Source: an uncultured Desulfovibrio sp. (GTDB lineage Bacteria > Desulfobacterota > Desulfovibrionia > Desulfovibrionales > Desulfovibrionaceae). Taken from it: 37,422 bases of DNA. The notes under the pieces were generated by a model that was not told the origin of the DNA, ran no database searches, and saw nothing but the letters and a program-made list of their open reading frames with translations. Location: assembly GCA_949291675.1 (NCBI GenBank), contig CASEWR010000102.1, forward strand, positions 1 to 37,422, in the 5' to 3' direction. A program made the translations under genes and the position numbers. How positions within the stretch are numbered: position 1 is the stretch's first letter; each line of letters starts with the position of its first letter. Shown one piece after another: positions 1 to 8,772 of the stretch.

Positions 1-82
1 ACTGGAAGTAACATCCGGCGCGGTGCCTATTTGCATTCCCAATGAAGCATTCCCAATCAACGTAGCTTCCCTTTCGGAAAGC

Positions 83-140
83 TGAGGCTGGTCAACTCAG
101 GCTTTATTCAAGCCTCGCCCTTCAGGGCGGGGTAGTTGAC
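83..140 (+). mobile_element. Probable IS200/IS605-type right end (structured 3' end, possible omega-RNA tail)
   Basis: Two overlapping hairpins are visible: AGGCTT (99-104) pairs with AAGCCT (110-115), and CCTCGCCC (113-120) pairs with GGGCGGGG (125-132) around a TTCA loop. GTCAAC (91-96) and GTTGAC (135-140) form a further inverted repeat bracketing them. A CGCCC-TTCA-GGGCG hairpin followed by GTAGTTGAC is characteristic of the right ends of IS605/IS1341-type elements, where it also forms the 3' end of the TnpB guide RNA. Frame 2 is open from the window edge to a TGA at 83-85, so a truncated tnpB 3' end could enter from the left, but those 27 codons are not recognisable as TnpB. Whether the element is complete lies outside the window. 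It could also be a solitary end remnant. Confidence 0.5.
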
Positions 141-608
141 GTGCATTTCTCTCTCCTCGAAAGACCTGCCTTTGTACAGCAGGCTTTGCAGAGCATTGTG
201 TCGTTCCTGTGGGGGAAAGTCCTGGTGCGGCTGCAGATGTGACGTTTGCGCCAGCCATGGTCTGGTCCGTACCGGCTGGTCCTGACCGGGTTCCGGTCTG
301 GTCGAGGCTGCGCGCCCGTGGCGTTGTACCTGCTTTTGCGCCGGTCTGCAATGCGTCAGGAGTATGTCCCGGGTACGCCATGATGACGTCTTCGGAGTGT
401 GTCTGCATGGGCCCCAGACCCGTGGCCGGGCACTGCAGGGCATGCCGGGAACATATCCCGCAGCCCTTGAAAAAGTGGCCCTCTTTTGGGTAGAGGAGAG
501 GCACAGCATGGCTTGCAGGACAAGACGGGAAAAGGGCCTCTTCCCGGCGTATCCTGCCTCTTTCCGAAACCTTTCACACACAACACTACGTGTAAGGATA
601 CACTTCCC
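141..608. other. Intergenic stretch without a recognisable gene
   Basis: About 470 bases between the IS-like end and the sugar kinase. Open frames exist on both strands, but none has a recognisable product, a good ribosome binding site or a plausible composition. Their translations are rich in Arg, Pro, Gly and Thr, as expected for non-coding frames in G+C-rich DNA. The last 20 bases hold the kinase ribosome binding site. No clear promoter was recognised. Confidence 0.5.
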
Positions 609-1556
609 ATGTCCATCTATGTCTCCGGCTCCCTTGCCTTTGACCGCATCATGAACTTCCCCGGCAATATCCAGGACCATGTGCTCATGGACAAATTGCG
701 CAAACTCAGCATCAGCTTCATGGTGGATGGCATGATCGAGCGCCGCGGCGGCTGCGCCGGCAATATTGCATATACTCTGGCGCTGCTCGGAGAAAAACCG
801 GTTATCTTAAGCTGCGGCGGCAGGGACTTTGACACCTATGCTGCCCATCTGCAGAAGGTGGGGCTGCCCCTGGACGGCATTCGCCGCGACGAGGAGCTCT
901 TCACTGCCCTGTGCTTCATCACCACTGACCTTTCCGGCAATCAGATCACAGGCTTCTACCCCGGCGCCATGGCAAAGCCCTGCAACTACACCTTCACAGA
1001 CCTCAGCGACAAGGACCTCGCCATTGTCTCTCCCGGCAACATGGAAGACATGCAGAACCTCCCTGTCCTCTACAGGGAGAAGAAGGTGCGCTTCATCTTT
1101 GATCCCGGCCAGCAGCTGCCTGTGTTCACAAAGGACATGCTCAACGCTGCCATTGAAGGCGCCTATATCTATGTCTGCAATGACTACGAAATCGGCATGA
1201 CCAGCAAGCTGCTCGATCTTGCCAGGGAAGAAGACCTGCTGGAGAAGGTGGAATGGCTGATCACCACCCTCGGCGAGCAGGGCTGCCGCGTGCGCGGTCG
1301 TGACGGCACGGACGAAATCATTGCCCCTGTGCCCTGCGACAACGTGGTGGACCCCACAGGCGCCGGCGACTCCCACAGGTCCGGCCTGCTCTTCGGTCTG
1401 CAGCACGGTCTCTCCGTGGTCGAGGCCGCAAAGTTCGGCTCTGTCACAGCCAGCTACTGCATTGCCTGCCAGGGCACCCAGGAACATCACTTCACAAAGG
1501 AAGACTTTGTGCAGCGCTATCAATCCGTGTTCGGGGACATGCCCATCAGCTTCTAG
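609..1556 (+). CDS. PfkB-family carbohydrate kinase (adenosine-kinase-like)
   Basis: A 315-residue ribokinase/PfkB-fold kinase, predicted to phosphorylate a sugar or nucleoside hydroxyl with ATP in the cytoplasm. The N-terminal signature is seen around residues 45-60 (RRGGCAGNIAYTLALLG). The C-terminal ATP/anion-hole signature is NVVDPTGAGDSHRSG at 245-259, with Asp254 as the expected catalytic base. Length is normal for the family. The start at 609 is chosen because AAGGA lies about ten bases upstream and the product then begins directly at the first beta strand (MSIYVSGSLAFDRI). The frame is open upstream to 486, but that extension has no family character. The gene stands alone and is followed by a terminator. 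Family membership is secure. The substrate is inferred, with adenosine the best guess because GGCAGNIAYTLALLG-type motifs occur in bacterial adenosine-kinase-like proteins. Confidence 0.9.
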   Translation: MSIYVSGSLAFDRIMNFPGNIQDHVLMDKLRKLSISFMVDGMIERRGGCAGNIAYTLALLGEKPVILSCGGRDFDTYAAHLQKVGLPLDGIRRDEELFTALCFITTDLSGNQITGFYPGAMAKPCNYTFTDLSDKDLAIVSPGNMEDMQNLPVLYREKKVRFIFDPGQQLPVFTKDMLNAAIEGAYIYVCNDYEIGMTSKLLDLAREEDLLEKVEWLITTLGEQGCRVRGRDGTDEIIAPVPCDNVVDPTGAGDSHRSGLLFGLQHGLSVVEAAKFGSVTASYCIACQGTQEHHFTKEDFVQRYQSVFGDMPISF

Positions 1557-1581
1557 CAAGAGCGCCTGCACTCTGCATCAC

Positions 1582-1616
1582 AAGGCCGCACTCCTGGTAT
1601 GGGAATGCGGCCTTTT
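1582..1616 (+). terminator. Rho-independent terminator of the PfkB kinase
   Basis: A perfect 9-bp stem, AAGGCCGCA (1582-1590) with TGCGGCCTT (1606-1614), has a 15-base loop and a short T run. It lies 25 bases after the kinase stop codon and before the convergent HD gene. Because the stem begins with AA, it may act in both directions. Confidence 0.8.
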
Positions 1617-1648
1617 GCTGTGCAAAAGCGTCTGTCACAAACGCTGAT

Positions 1649-2461
1649 TCAGTTCTTCTTCGCTGTGTGGCCGGCAACAAGGCGGCGCGGTGTTGCACCC
1701 GGCCTGCGCACGCCCATGTGGCAGCGCCCGCGCACAGCACTGCCTGCCGGACGAGCCTGCGAACACTTCTGTGAACAATCCTGCGAATACTCCCTGGCTC
1801 GTTCCACCCACCAGCGCCTGTCCACGCGGCCAAACCACCAGCGGTTGTGGTCTGTCTCCAGCATGCTGGCGCACACTTCCCTGCCGGCCTCAGTCTTCAG
1901 GCGCTTCTGCGCTGCCTCAATCCAGTCCCTGGCAAAGGCATTGCCCTTGTCCAGCTCTTCTTTCAGATTGAAGAGCAGGTCCAGCTGGTCCGCATCCCTG
2001 GCAAGCTGCGCCTCCAGGGTCTCTCTGGCCTCGAACTCGTCATAGGCAGCCAGGATCTCGTCAAGGCCCGTGCCTGCCACAGCATCGGCCTGGGCCCTGC
2101 GCTCATCCTTGCTGGTGTAGCGCTGGTTCATGTAGTTGAGGTCAGAGGTCCTGGCCTCGTGCAAATCATGGAAGAGCCCGAGCAGCGCGGCCTTTTGCGG
2201 GTCTGCGCCGGCACGCTTTGCCAGGATGTAGGCTATGAGTGCCACGCGAAAGCTGTGCTGGGCAACATCCTCATGGCCTGTGCCCAGGAAGGCCCAGCCT
2301 GTGCGCGCAGTCTTCTTCAGCCAGCCGGCCTCGAAGATAAAGTCCACCACACGCTCAAGCTGTGCGTCAGCCGGCTGTGTCTCGCCGGATCGTCCCGCCC
2401 TGCCGGCTGCTCTGCTGCGAAAGAGGCGCACACATCGGCCGCCAGTCTTGTGTCTGGTCAT
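1649..2461 (-). CDS. HD-domain hydrolase (HDDC2/YfbR 5'-deoxynucleotidase-like)
   Basis: A 270-residue protein with a metal-dependent phosphohydrolase domain at about residues 34-215. The HD metal ligands are visible: His69 in EDVAQHSFRVAL, His98-Asp99 in LGLFHDLHEARTSDLNYMNQ, and a distal Asp in the ARDADQLDLL motif (156-163). This pattern matches the HDDC2/YfbR group, which removes phosphate from deoxynucleoside monophosphates. The exact substrate is inferred. The start at 2461 lies 13 bases after the response-regulator stop, so it is probably the last gene of that operon. An open frame extends into the regulator gene but is not believed. The C-terminal tail from about residue 223 has three tetrapeptide-like repeats (YSQD-CSQK-CSQA) from a degenerate 12-bp tandem repeat, followed by a basic stretch. 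The tail is not part of the usual family length of about 200 residues. Confidence 0.8.
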   Translation of the reverse strand: MTRHKTGGRCVRLFRSRAAGRAGRSGETQPADAQLERVVDFIFEAGWLKKTARTGWAFLGTGHEDVAQHSFRVALIAYILAKRAGADPQKAALLGLFHDLHEARTSDLNYMNQRYTSKDERRAQADAVAGTGLDEILAAYDEFEARETLEAQLARDADQLDLLFNLKEELDKGNAFARDWIEAAQKRLKTEAGREVCASMLETDHNRWWFGRVDRRWWVERAREYSQDCSQKCSQARPAGSAVRGRCHMGVRRPGATPRRLVAGHTAKKN

Positions 2462-2474
2462 GAGCACTCCCCGG

Positions 2475-3851
2475 CTAGTCCTCGGCCTTGTCGCTGCCAT
2501 ACTTGCGCAGCTTCTTGTGCAGGGTGGCTCTGGTAATGCCCAGCTTTCTGGCAGCTGCGCTCTTGTTGTCCCCTGTCTCGCGCAAGGTTTCCTCAATGGC
2601 TCGGCGCTCCACCTCTTCCAGGGGCAGGCCTGCCAGGGAGGATGGGGCCTCGGCAATCTTCGGCAAATCCTCTGTGGCAAGGCGGGCAATGTTCACAGGC
2701 AGTTCCGGCCCTGTCACAAGGTCGCCTGTGCAGAGGATGACTGCGCGCTCCACGGCATTCTGCAGCTCGCGCACATTTCCAGGCCACTCATAGTGCAGGA
2801 GCATGTCCATGCACTGGGCGGAAAAGCCCTTCACATTCTTGTGATTGCGCTCTGCATAATGGGCCAGGAAGTGGGTGGCCAGCAGCGGAATGTCCTCGCG
2901 GCGCTGGCGCAGGGGCGGCACCTCAAGGCTGATGACATTGAGACGGAAGTAGAGGTCCTCGCGAAAACGGCGCTCTTCCACCTCCTTGCGCAAATCTCTG
3001 TTGGTGGCGGCAATGACGCGCACATCCACGTGCTCGCTCCTGTCAGAGCCCACACGCTGGATTTCGCCCTGCTGCAGGGCACGCAAAAGCTTGGCCTGCA
3101 CGCCAATGGGCATCTCGCCGATTTCATCCAGAAAGAGGGTGCCGTGGTCAGCCTGCTTGAAGCGGCCTTCCCTGCGCCTGTCAGCGCCTGTGAAGGAGCC
3201 CTTTTCATGGCCGAAAAGCTCGCTTTCCAGCAGGGTTTCTGCCAGGGCTGCGCAGTTCACCACGACCAGGGGCTCGCTCTTGCGCAGGCTCTGGGCGTGC
3301 AGGGCCCTTGCCACCAGCTCCTTGCCTGTGCCGGACTCGCCGGTAATGAGCACTGTTGCCTCAGTGGGGGCCACAGTGCGGATCATGGAAAGCATGCTGG
3401 TGATGGCAGGGGATCTGCCGAGGATTTCCGAGCTGGTATTTTCCTCGGAGAGCTGTCTGCGCAGCTCCCTGTTTTCCACGCCCAGGCGGGAGTGATCAAT
3501 GGCCTTTTTCAGGGTTTCCTTCAGGGCGTCAAAGTCCAGGGGCTTGATGAGATAGTCATACGCGCCGATGCGCAGGGCATCCACTGCTGTTTCCACTGAG
3601 GAATAGGCTGTCATGAGGATGACCGGCAGGGAGGGATTGTAGCTTAGGATCTGCTTCATGGCCTCAATGCCGTTCACCTTGCCCATGCGAACGTCTGTCA
3701 GCACTGCGTCAAAGGCCATGGTGTGGACCTTGTCCACAGCTTCGTCGCCGTCTGCGGCCTCCTCCACTGTATAGCCCCACGACTTGAGCATCATCCTGAG
3801 CATGCCGCGGTGGGCATCATCATCGTCTACAACCAGAACTGTAGTTGTCAT
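2475..3851 (-). CDS. Sigma-54-dependent response regulator, ZraR/NtrC type
   Basis: A 458-residue three-domain activator. The receiver domain is residues 1-120, with acidic pocket residues near 10-12, phospho-acceptor Asp53 (LTDVRM) and Lys103 in LIKPLD. The AAA+ domain is about 140-370: Walker A GESGTGKE (171-178), the sigma-54 contact loop as GSFTGA (218-223, the Ser variant of GAFTGA), and Walker B LFLDEIGE (239-246). A Fis-type helix-turn-helix (about 426-450) binds DNA. It should activate sigma-54 promoters when phosphorylated by the adjacent kinase. The start at 3851 (MTTTVLVVDDD) follows an AAAGAGA ribosome binding site. The frame is open 12 codons further upstream without added homology. 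Target promoters were not identified in the window. Confidence 0.93.
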   Translation of the reverse strand: MTTTVLVVDDDDAHRGMLRMMLKSWGYTVEEAADGDEAVDKVHTMAFDAVLTDVRMGKVNGIEAMKQILSYNPSLPVILMTAYSSVETAVDALRIGAYDYLIKPLDFDALKETLKKAIDHSRLGVENRELRRQLSEENTSSEILGRSPAITSMLSMIRTVAPTEATVLITGESGTGKELVARALHAQSLRKSEPLVVVNCAALAETLLESELFGHEKGSFTGADRRREGRFKQADHGTLFLDEIGEMPIGVQAKLLRALQQGEIQRVGSDRSEHVDVRVIAATNRDLRKEVEERRFREDLYFRLNVISLEVPPLRQRREDIPLLATHFLAHYAERNHKNVKGFSAQCMDMLLHYEWPGNVRELQNAVERAVILCTGDLVTGPELPVNIARLATEDLPKIAEAPSSLAGLPLEEVERRAIEETLRETGDNKSAAARKLGITRATLHKKLRKYGSDKAED

Positions 3852-3942
3852 AAAATTCTCTTTCTGTGTCTGTGTGTGAAGTTGCAAAAGTATATCTTCA
3901 GAAGTTTCAGGATGCGGATATCCCGGGCCATTGCGACATGGC

Positions 3943-5577
3943 TCAGGCCTTGTGCCCCGTTGTCTCTGCCATGGGCAGCCAGATACTGAAGCAGGTCTCG
4001 CCTGTATGGCGTTCCGTTGCCACCCGGGAGGTCACGGAGATCTCGCCCTTCATGGCCTCCACGATCTTGTGGACTGTGGCAAGGCCTATGCCTGTGCCCT
4101 TGGTCTTGGTGGTAAAATAGGGATCAAAGACATGGGGCAGATTCTCAGGCTTGATGCCTGTGCCATTGTCCAGCACCTGCAGGCAGATGCGTCCCTCGCT
4201 GACCGTGGTGGCAAGAGTTAATTTGCCACCCTTTGGCATGGCGTCAAGGGCATTGAGGCACAAATTGAGCACTGCCTGCCCGAGTCTGTCCGGATCGGCC
4301 TCTGCCTTCGGGCACTTGCGCAGGTTGAGGATAATTTTCACCCCACGACTGGCCGCATTCTGGGCCAGCAGCCGGGCCACGTGCTGCATGACCTCATCCG
4401 GGTCCACAGGCTGCAGGGCCACGTCCGTGGGACGGGACAGGCCGATGAGCTCAGTGATGACGCGATTGAGGCGGTCAGCCTCGCGCACCATGACTGCTGC
4501 GGCCTCCCTGTCCTCACTGCCTTCAGGGAAGCGCTGCTGGAAGTAGGTGGCATAGCCCTTGATGGAGCTTAGGGGATTGCGGATTTCATGGGCCACACCT
4601 GCTGCCAGATTTCCCACTGCAGCAAGCTTCTCCTTGCGGCGCACTTCTTCCTCAAGTGCAGCCACCCGGCTTCTGGCTGCCTTTTCGCGCAGCCTGGACT
4701 GTCTGGCCCTCTGGGTATGGTAGAGCACAAGCAGACAGGCCACGCCGGCAAGCAGGGTCACGCCCACCAGCATGGTCATGTAGGCCCGGTTCTGGGCTCT
4801 GGTGACGTCAAAGGGGGAGATATCCATGCCAAGGAAGATCATGGGCACGGGAAGCTCCTCGGGCGATGCCTCCCGTCCGCGACCGTGACGGCGTCCCATG
4901 TACTGCCCATGCTCCCGGGGCGGTCCGTCCCGATCCAGCTGCTGATGGCTCTCCGGAGGCATCCTTCCCTGTCTTCCGCGCTCAGCGTCCATGTGATCAT
5001 GGCCGCGACCTCCCCGCATGCGTTCGCCAGGGCCTCTGCTGCGGAAATCCGGGCCTATGGGCTGGAAGTTGCAATAGACCACAAAGCTTCTGGAGCCCTC
5101 GATTTCCATGATGCTCCAGCGACGCTCACCCATGGGTGAGAGCTGATGCATGGTGGCTTCCGAAGCTTCGTGCCCGTCAATATTGAGGATCTCGCCCACG
5201 CGTGTTCTGTCTGTGTGGGCAATGATGGTGCCATCGGGCATGGTCACGGCAATGAAGTTGACATCAGAGCCGTGTGACATCTGTTCAAGCAGAAACTGCA
5301 GGCGTATGCCCACCTGGGAGCGCATGCCTGTGCGCAGGACATTTTCAAAGGCCGTGATGAGAGAAAAGCCCTTGTCCGCAAGCAGACGGGTCAGTGTCGT
5401 CTCGTTGCGCTCAACGGAGATGAGGGCAGGAAAACTGACCATGATGGTCAGGGTGACGAAGGCAAAGAAAAGCAGTATCCCCAGGGGGATGTGCGCAAGA
5501 TGTTCACTGTTGAACAGCTTGAAGAAAAGACTTGCCCGTCTGATATTGCGAGGCAGCTGCAGCCGCGTTCTGGACAT
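3943..5577 (-). CDS. Sensor histidine kinase, ZraS-like, with a His/Met/Arg-rich periplasmic segment
   Basis: A 544-residue membrane kinase. The first membrane segment is about residues 33-53 and the second about 267-286, enclosing a periplasmic sensor that begins with a ZraS-like fold (VNFIAVTMPDGTIIAHTD). HisKA carries the phospho-acceptor His330 (GVAHEIRNPLSS). The ATPase domain shows the N box (LNLCLNALDAMP, 437-448), G1 (DNGTGI, 470-475), F box (FDPYFTT) and G2 (GTGIGLATV). Residues about 178-236 are an insertion rich in Arg, Gly, His, Met and acidic residues with no hydrophobic core, placed just before the second membrane segment. It could bind metal, which is inference only. The gene precedes the response regulator by 91 bases in the same direction, so the two form a cognate pair. 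ZraS relatives respond to zinc or envelope stress. Confidence 0.92.
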   Translation of the reverse strand: MSRTRLQLPRNIRRASLFFKLFNSEHLAHIPLGILLFFAFVTLTIMVSFPALISVERNETTLTRLLADKGFSLITAFENVLRTGMRSQVGIRLQFLLEQMSHGSDVNFIAVTMPDGTIIAHTDRTRVGEILNIDGHEASEATMHQLSPMGERRWSIMEIEGSRSFVVYCNFQPIGPDFRSRGPGERMRGGRGHDHMDAERGRQGRMPPESHQQLDRDGPPREHGQYMGRRHGRGREASPEELPVPMIFLGMDISPFDVTRAQNRAYMTMLVGVTLLAGVACLLVLYHTQRARQSRLREKAARSRVAALEEEVRRKEKLAAVGNLAAGVAHEIRNPLSSIKGYATYFQQRFPEGSEDREAAAVMVREADRLNRVITELIGLSRPTDVALQPVDPDEVMQHVARLLAQNAASRGVKIILNLRKCPKAEADPDRLGQAVLNLCLNALDAMPKGGKLTLATTVSEGRICLQVLDNGTGIKPENLPHVFDPYFTTKTKGTGIGLATVHKIVEAMKGEISVTSRVATERHTGETCFSIWLPMAETTGHKA

Positions 5578-5694
5578 GCCGAATCCTTTCAGGGGGAACG
5601 AAACAGCTATTCTGGCACAAGGCCCCGACCCTGTCCAGCTGCCATTTTTTTCTTTCCAGACAGGGGCCTGCCTGTGTCTGTGTGGCGGCAGGCA

Positions 5695-6765
5695 TCAGTG
5701 TTCCTGAACAACAATGCGTATCTCCTGCCCGCCTGTCCAGACAATATGCTTTCCTGTCAGGCCAAGAGCTTCCAGTTTTGCTCTGTTTTCCTTTCTGTAG
5801 CCCCAGCAATAGCCCTGCACTGCCCGGGGCAGGTGTGCCTGCACGACTGTGCCCAGCAGGCTCGCCTGCTCGAACACTGTCAGCAGCGCCTGTGCCAGCA
5901 CCCTTGTGCCAAGGTCCCTGTCCCTGGGGCCTGCCAGCACATGCTCCTCAAAGCTCTCCTCCACAGCCACCCCCAGGCGGATGACAGGAATGTGCTGTGC
6001 ATGGGCAAGGACGACACCCTCGGCGAGCGCAGCAATGGTTGCGGGTACATCCCAGGGGGTGTAGCGGCCCTCGCGCCAGAGTCTGGCAAGGCCTGTGCCT
6101 TCCACCACAAGGCAGGGATAGAAACGCAAAAAGGAGCAGCCGAGGGAGAGGGACGTGCGCACATCTTCCACAAAGTCCGCAGGCGTGTGCACAGCGCAGG
6201 ATGTGCCGGGCAGTCCAGGGTTGCCGGCAAGTCCGGGAAGGCCTGGCAGAAGCTGCACGCCCAGGGCAAGACCACTGTCCAGCACAGCCTGCATGGCCTT
6301 TTGGGCAGTCTCAGCCGTATAGCCGCGCAGGGATGCGGCAAGCACATCTTCCCTGAAGGTCTGAATGCCAAGCTCCACAGTGCTGCAGCCGGCATTGCGC
6401 AGGGCATGGAGCAGTTCTGCCTCCACGCAGTCCGGACGGGTGGAGCAGCGCCAGGTACAGACAAGGTTTTCCTGCTGCCAGTCCCGCACCGTGTGCAGAC
6501 ACAGCGCAAGGGCCTCACGGGGCAGTGCTGTAAAGGTGCCGCCATAGAAGGCCAGCTCGCAGGACGGGCGGCCCTGAGCCCTGCGCAGACGCAGCAGCGT
6601 GTCCGCACGGGCAAGGGCGCTGGCAATGTCCTGCATGCCCATGCCTGTCTGCAGCGGCTGGGCACAGTAGATGCAGCGCGTGCGACAGCCTGCAAAGGGC
6701 AGAAAGACAGGCACTATGGCCGGGCCCTGTGTGCGGACGGGCCAGGGATGAACCAGAGTCTGCAT
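5695..6765 (-). CDS. Radical SAM protein, Elp3-like (COG1243 type)
   Basis: A 356-residue radical SAM enzyme. The [4Fe-4S]/SAM motif is CRTRCIYC, with Cys27, Cys31 and Cys34. It is followed by the conserved LAFYGGTFTALP and later VELGIQTF and GVQLLPGLPG, typical of Elp3-like or oxygen-independent coproporphyrinogen-oxidase-like proteins that read a peptide or RNA substrate. No GNAT acetyltransferase domain is present, so it is the short form seen in many anaerobes. Its substrate is unknown. An inserted Gly/Pro-rich loop follows GLPG. The start at 6765 has AAGGA eight bases upstream. A second possible start at 6825 would add 20 residues encoded by a degenerate 15-bp repeat and is less likely. 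It is transcribed away from the MBOAT gene and lies upstream of the zraS-like kinase, 117 bases away. Confidence 0.82.
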   Translation of the reverse strand: MQTLVHPWPVRTQGPAIVPVFLPFAGCRTRCIYCAQPLQTGMGMQDIASALARADTLLRLRRAQGRPSCELAFYGGTFTALPREALALCLHTVRDWQQENLVCTWRCSTRPDCVEAELLHALRNAGCSTVELGIQTFREDVLAASLRGYTAETAQKAMQAVLDSGLALGVQLLPGLPGLAGNPGLPGTSCAVHTPADFVEDVRTSLSLGCSFLRFYPCLVVEGTGLARLWREGRYTPWDVPATIAALAEGVVLAHAQHIPVIRLGVAVEESFEEHVLAGPRDRDLGTRVLAQALLTVFEQASLLGTVVQAHLPRAVQGYCWGYRKENRAKLEALGLTGKHIVWTGGQEIRIVVQEH

Positions 6766-6840
6766 GACAGTGTTCCTTGCGACGGTATTTTGTGACAGTG
6801 TCCCCTGCGACACTATTCTCTGCAAAAGTGCATGAGGGAG
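6762..6840. repeat. Degenerate 15-bp tandem repeat upstream of the radical SAM gene
   Basis: About four diverged units, roughly TGTGACAGTGTCCCC / TGCGACACTATTCTC and neighbours, run from the radical SAM start codon outward. If the longer reading frame were used they would encode pentapeptides (GTLSQ, NTVAR, NTVMQ). The rest of the divergent spacer to 7146 is G+C-rich, low in complexity (GGCAGGCGGGCAGGCGAGC type) and holds no recognisable gene. The MBOAT ribosome binding site is at its right end. Confidence 0.5.
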
Positions 6841-7146
6841 TCTCCGGGGCAGGCGAGCGGTCAGACGATCGGGCAGGCGGGCAGGCGAGCGGGCGCCTGA
6901 CTGACAGAAGGCATCGCCCTGGCCGGCCCCCTGTCTTTTCGCAGCCTGCGCGCTCTTGTCAAGGGTCCTGCATCCTTATGGGGCTTTTGTGGATCTTTGG
7001 GCCTTCCTGGTGTAGAGGAAGGCACGTGCCTGGCCCATGCAGCAGAGGTGCCCACAGTGTCTCTTGTGTGGCCAGGCATGGCAGTGCCAGGATGTCCCCT
7101 GTGCAGCCCGTACGCGTCCCTGTGCCGTATGCCCGAAGGAGAATGC

Positions 7147-8682
7147 ATGCCCTTTGACAGCTATGTCTTTGTCCTGATCTTTCTGCCTCTGCTGGTCTTT
7201 GTGTGGAGAGCCGTTGCCGTTGTACACAGGCAGTCCCTGCCTCTTGTGCTTCTGTGTGCATCACTTGTGTTCTGCCTGTGGGCCAGCCCTGCCGCACTGC
7301 TTCTGCTCGCGCTGCTCATCCCTGTGAACTACGGGCTGGGCCTTGCCCTGGCTGCTCCGGGCGAGCGGGAGGGCTCACTGCGGCGCAAAAGTCTGCTGAC
7401 ACTGGCATTGCTCATCTGCTTCGCACCGCTGCTTCTCATCCGCTATCTGCCCGAACTTGCAGCCCTTGTGCCGGGACTGCTCTCCCTTGCCCCTGCCCCA
7501 GAGACACAGGCGCTCTCCTTCCTGCCCTTGTTCACGCACGGCATGGCTGCAGGAAGCGCAGGGCAGTACTTTGTGCTCGGCACTGCAGCCTGCGCAGGCA
7601 TGTCCTTCTGGACACTGGTGCAGGCTGCCTGGCTCATTTCCATCTACAAGCGCCACATCGAGCCTGAAGGCCTTCTGCGCCACGCCCTCTTCTCCCTGGC
7701 CTTTCCCTGGCTTCTGGCAGGTCCTGTGGTGCGCTATGAGCAGATGGGACCACAGCTGGATGCTCTGGATGCCCCTGCGCTCTCCACTGTGGCTGCAGGC
7801 CTGGGACTTTTCCTGACGGGCCTTGCCAAGAAGGTCCTGCTTGCCAACTGGCTGGGCAGCCATGCCGACACCATCTTTGCTGCAGCTGCCATGTCAGATG
7901 CACTGACCAGCATGGAGGCCCTGCTCGGCATCCTGGCCTTCTCCTTCCAGATTTACTTTGACTTCTCAGGCTATACGGACATGGCTCTCGGGGCAGGCCT
8001 CATGCTCGGGCTGCGCATCCCCGAGAACTTTGCAGCTCCCTACAGGGCCACAGGCTTCATTGACTTCTGGCGCAGGTGGCACATCACCCTCTCCTCCTTT
8101 GTGCGCGAGTACATCTACCAGCCCCTGGCAGGTGCAGCGCCTTCCTTCCCCAGAGCGCTCCTTGCCGTGGCTGCAGGCCTGGTGCTCACTGCTCTCTGGC
8201 ATGGTGCAGCACTGACCTTCCTGGCCTGGATTCTCATCCATGCCGTCTTCCTGGGTCTCAATGCCCTGCTCCGCTCCCTGAAGAGCCCTGGCCTGGATGC
8301 TCTGCTCTCAGGCCTGGTCATGCGCCCTGTCTGCATACTGCTGACCTTTGTGCTGGTCAGCCTTGCCTGGGTCTTTTTCCGCGCTGACTCCCTGCCCCAT
8401 GCCGTGAACATGTACACAGCCCTTGTCAGCGTCAGCAGGCCCCATGCCTTCTCCTGCTTTGCCAACGGATATTTTGCAGGCGTGCTCTCCCTGCTGCCCC
8501 TGTTCCTGGCAGCCATCTGCGTCTTTGTCCTGCCCACCAGCAGGGAGATCTTCACAGGCTGCAGGGACGGCTCAAGGCCCTGGCTTTCCTTTGCTCCCAC
8601 ACTGCCCTGGGCGCTGCTTCTGGCAGCTGCAGCCTTTGCCTGCCTCTCGGTCATGGACCTGACCAGGCCCTTCATCTTCTAG
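7147..8682 (+). CDS. MBOAT-family membrane O-acyltransferase (AlgI/DltB-like)
   Basis: A 511-residue polytopic protein with many hydrophobic segments. It carries the two hallmark motifs of MBOAT acyltransferases: FWRRWHITLSSFVREYIYQP (residues 307-326) and LWHGAALTFLAWILIHAVF, whose His352 is the expected catalytic histidine. Such proteins move an acyl group, often acetyl, across the membrane to a polysaccharide, teichoic acid or peptidoglycan. The start at 7147 (MPFDSYVFVLIF) has AAGGAG five bases before the spacer and matches the usual AlgI beginning. The longer open frame from 6997 has no membrane-protein character. It is followed 90 bases later by an SGNH-like partner, the typical two-gene arrangement. 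No alginate, cellulose or dlt genes lie nearby, so the acceptor is unknown. Confidence 0.9.
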   Translation: MPFDSYVFVLIFLPLLVFVWRAVAVVHRQSLPLVLLCASLVFCLWASPAALLLLALLIPVNYGLGLALAAPGEREGSLRRKSLLTLALLICFAPLLLIRYLPELAALVPGLLSLAPAPETQALSFLPLFTHGMAAGSAGQYFVLGTAACAGMSFWTLVQAAWLISIYKRHIEPEGLLRHALFSLAFPWLLAGPVVRYEQMGPQLDALDAPALSTVAAGLGLFLTGLAKKVLLANWLGSHADTIFAAAAMSDALTSMEALLGILAFSFQIYFDFSGYTDMALGAGLMLGLRIPENFAAPYRATGFIDFWRRWHITLSSFVREYIYQPLAGAAPSFPRALLAVAAGLVLTALWHGAALTFLAWILIHAVFLGLNALLRSLKSPGLDALLSGLVMRPVCILLTFVLVSLAWVFFRADSLPHAVNMYTALVSVSRPHAFSCFANGYFAGVLSLLPLFLAAICVFVLPTSREIFTGCRDGSRPWLSFAPTLPWALLLAAAAFACLSVMDLTRPFIF

Positions 8683-8772
8683 GCAAACCAGGGCAGCGCT
8701 TTGCGGGGCGAAAGCGAGCGCGCCCGGCACGAGACAATAGCGAGACGAGACCAAGACGAGACTGAGGCAATC

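Noticed and set aside
97-504. Minus-strand frame ending NYPALKGEA-type residues
   Set aside because: That ending is the antisense reading of the IS605-type hairpin, often mis-annotated as a protein. The rest has no homology features I recognise.
486-608. Extended start for the PfkB kinase
   Set aside because: The extra 41 residues are not conserved-looking, and a proper ribosome binding site precedes the ATG at 609.
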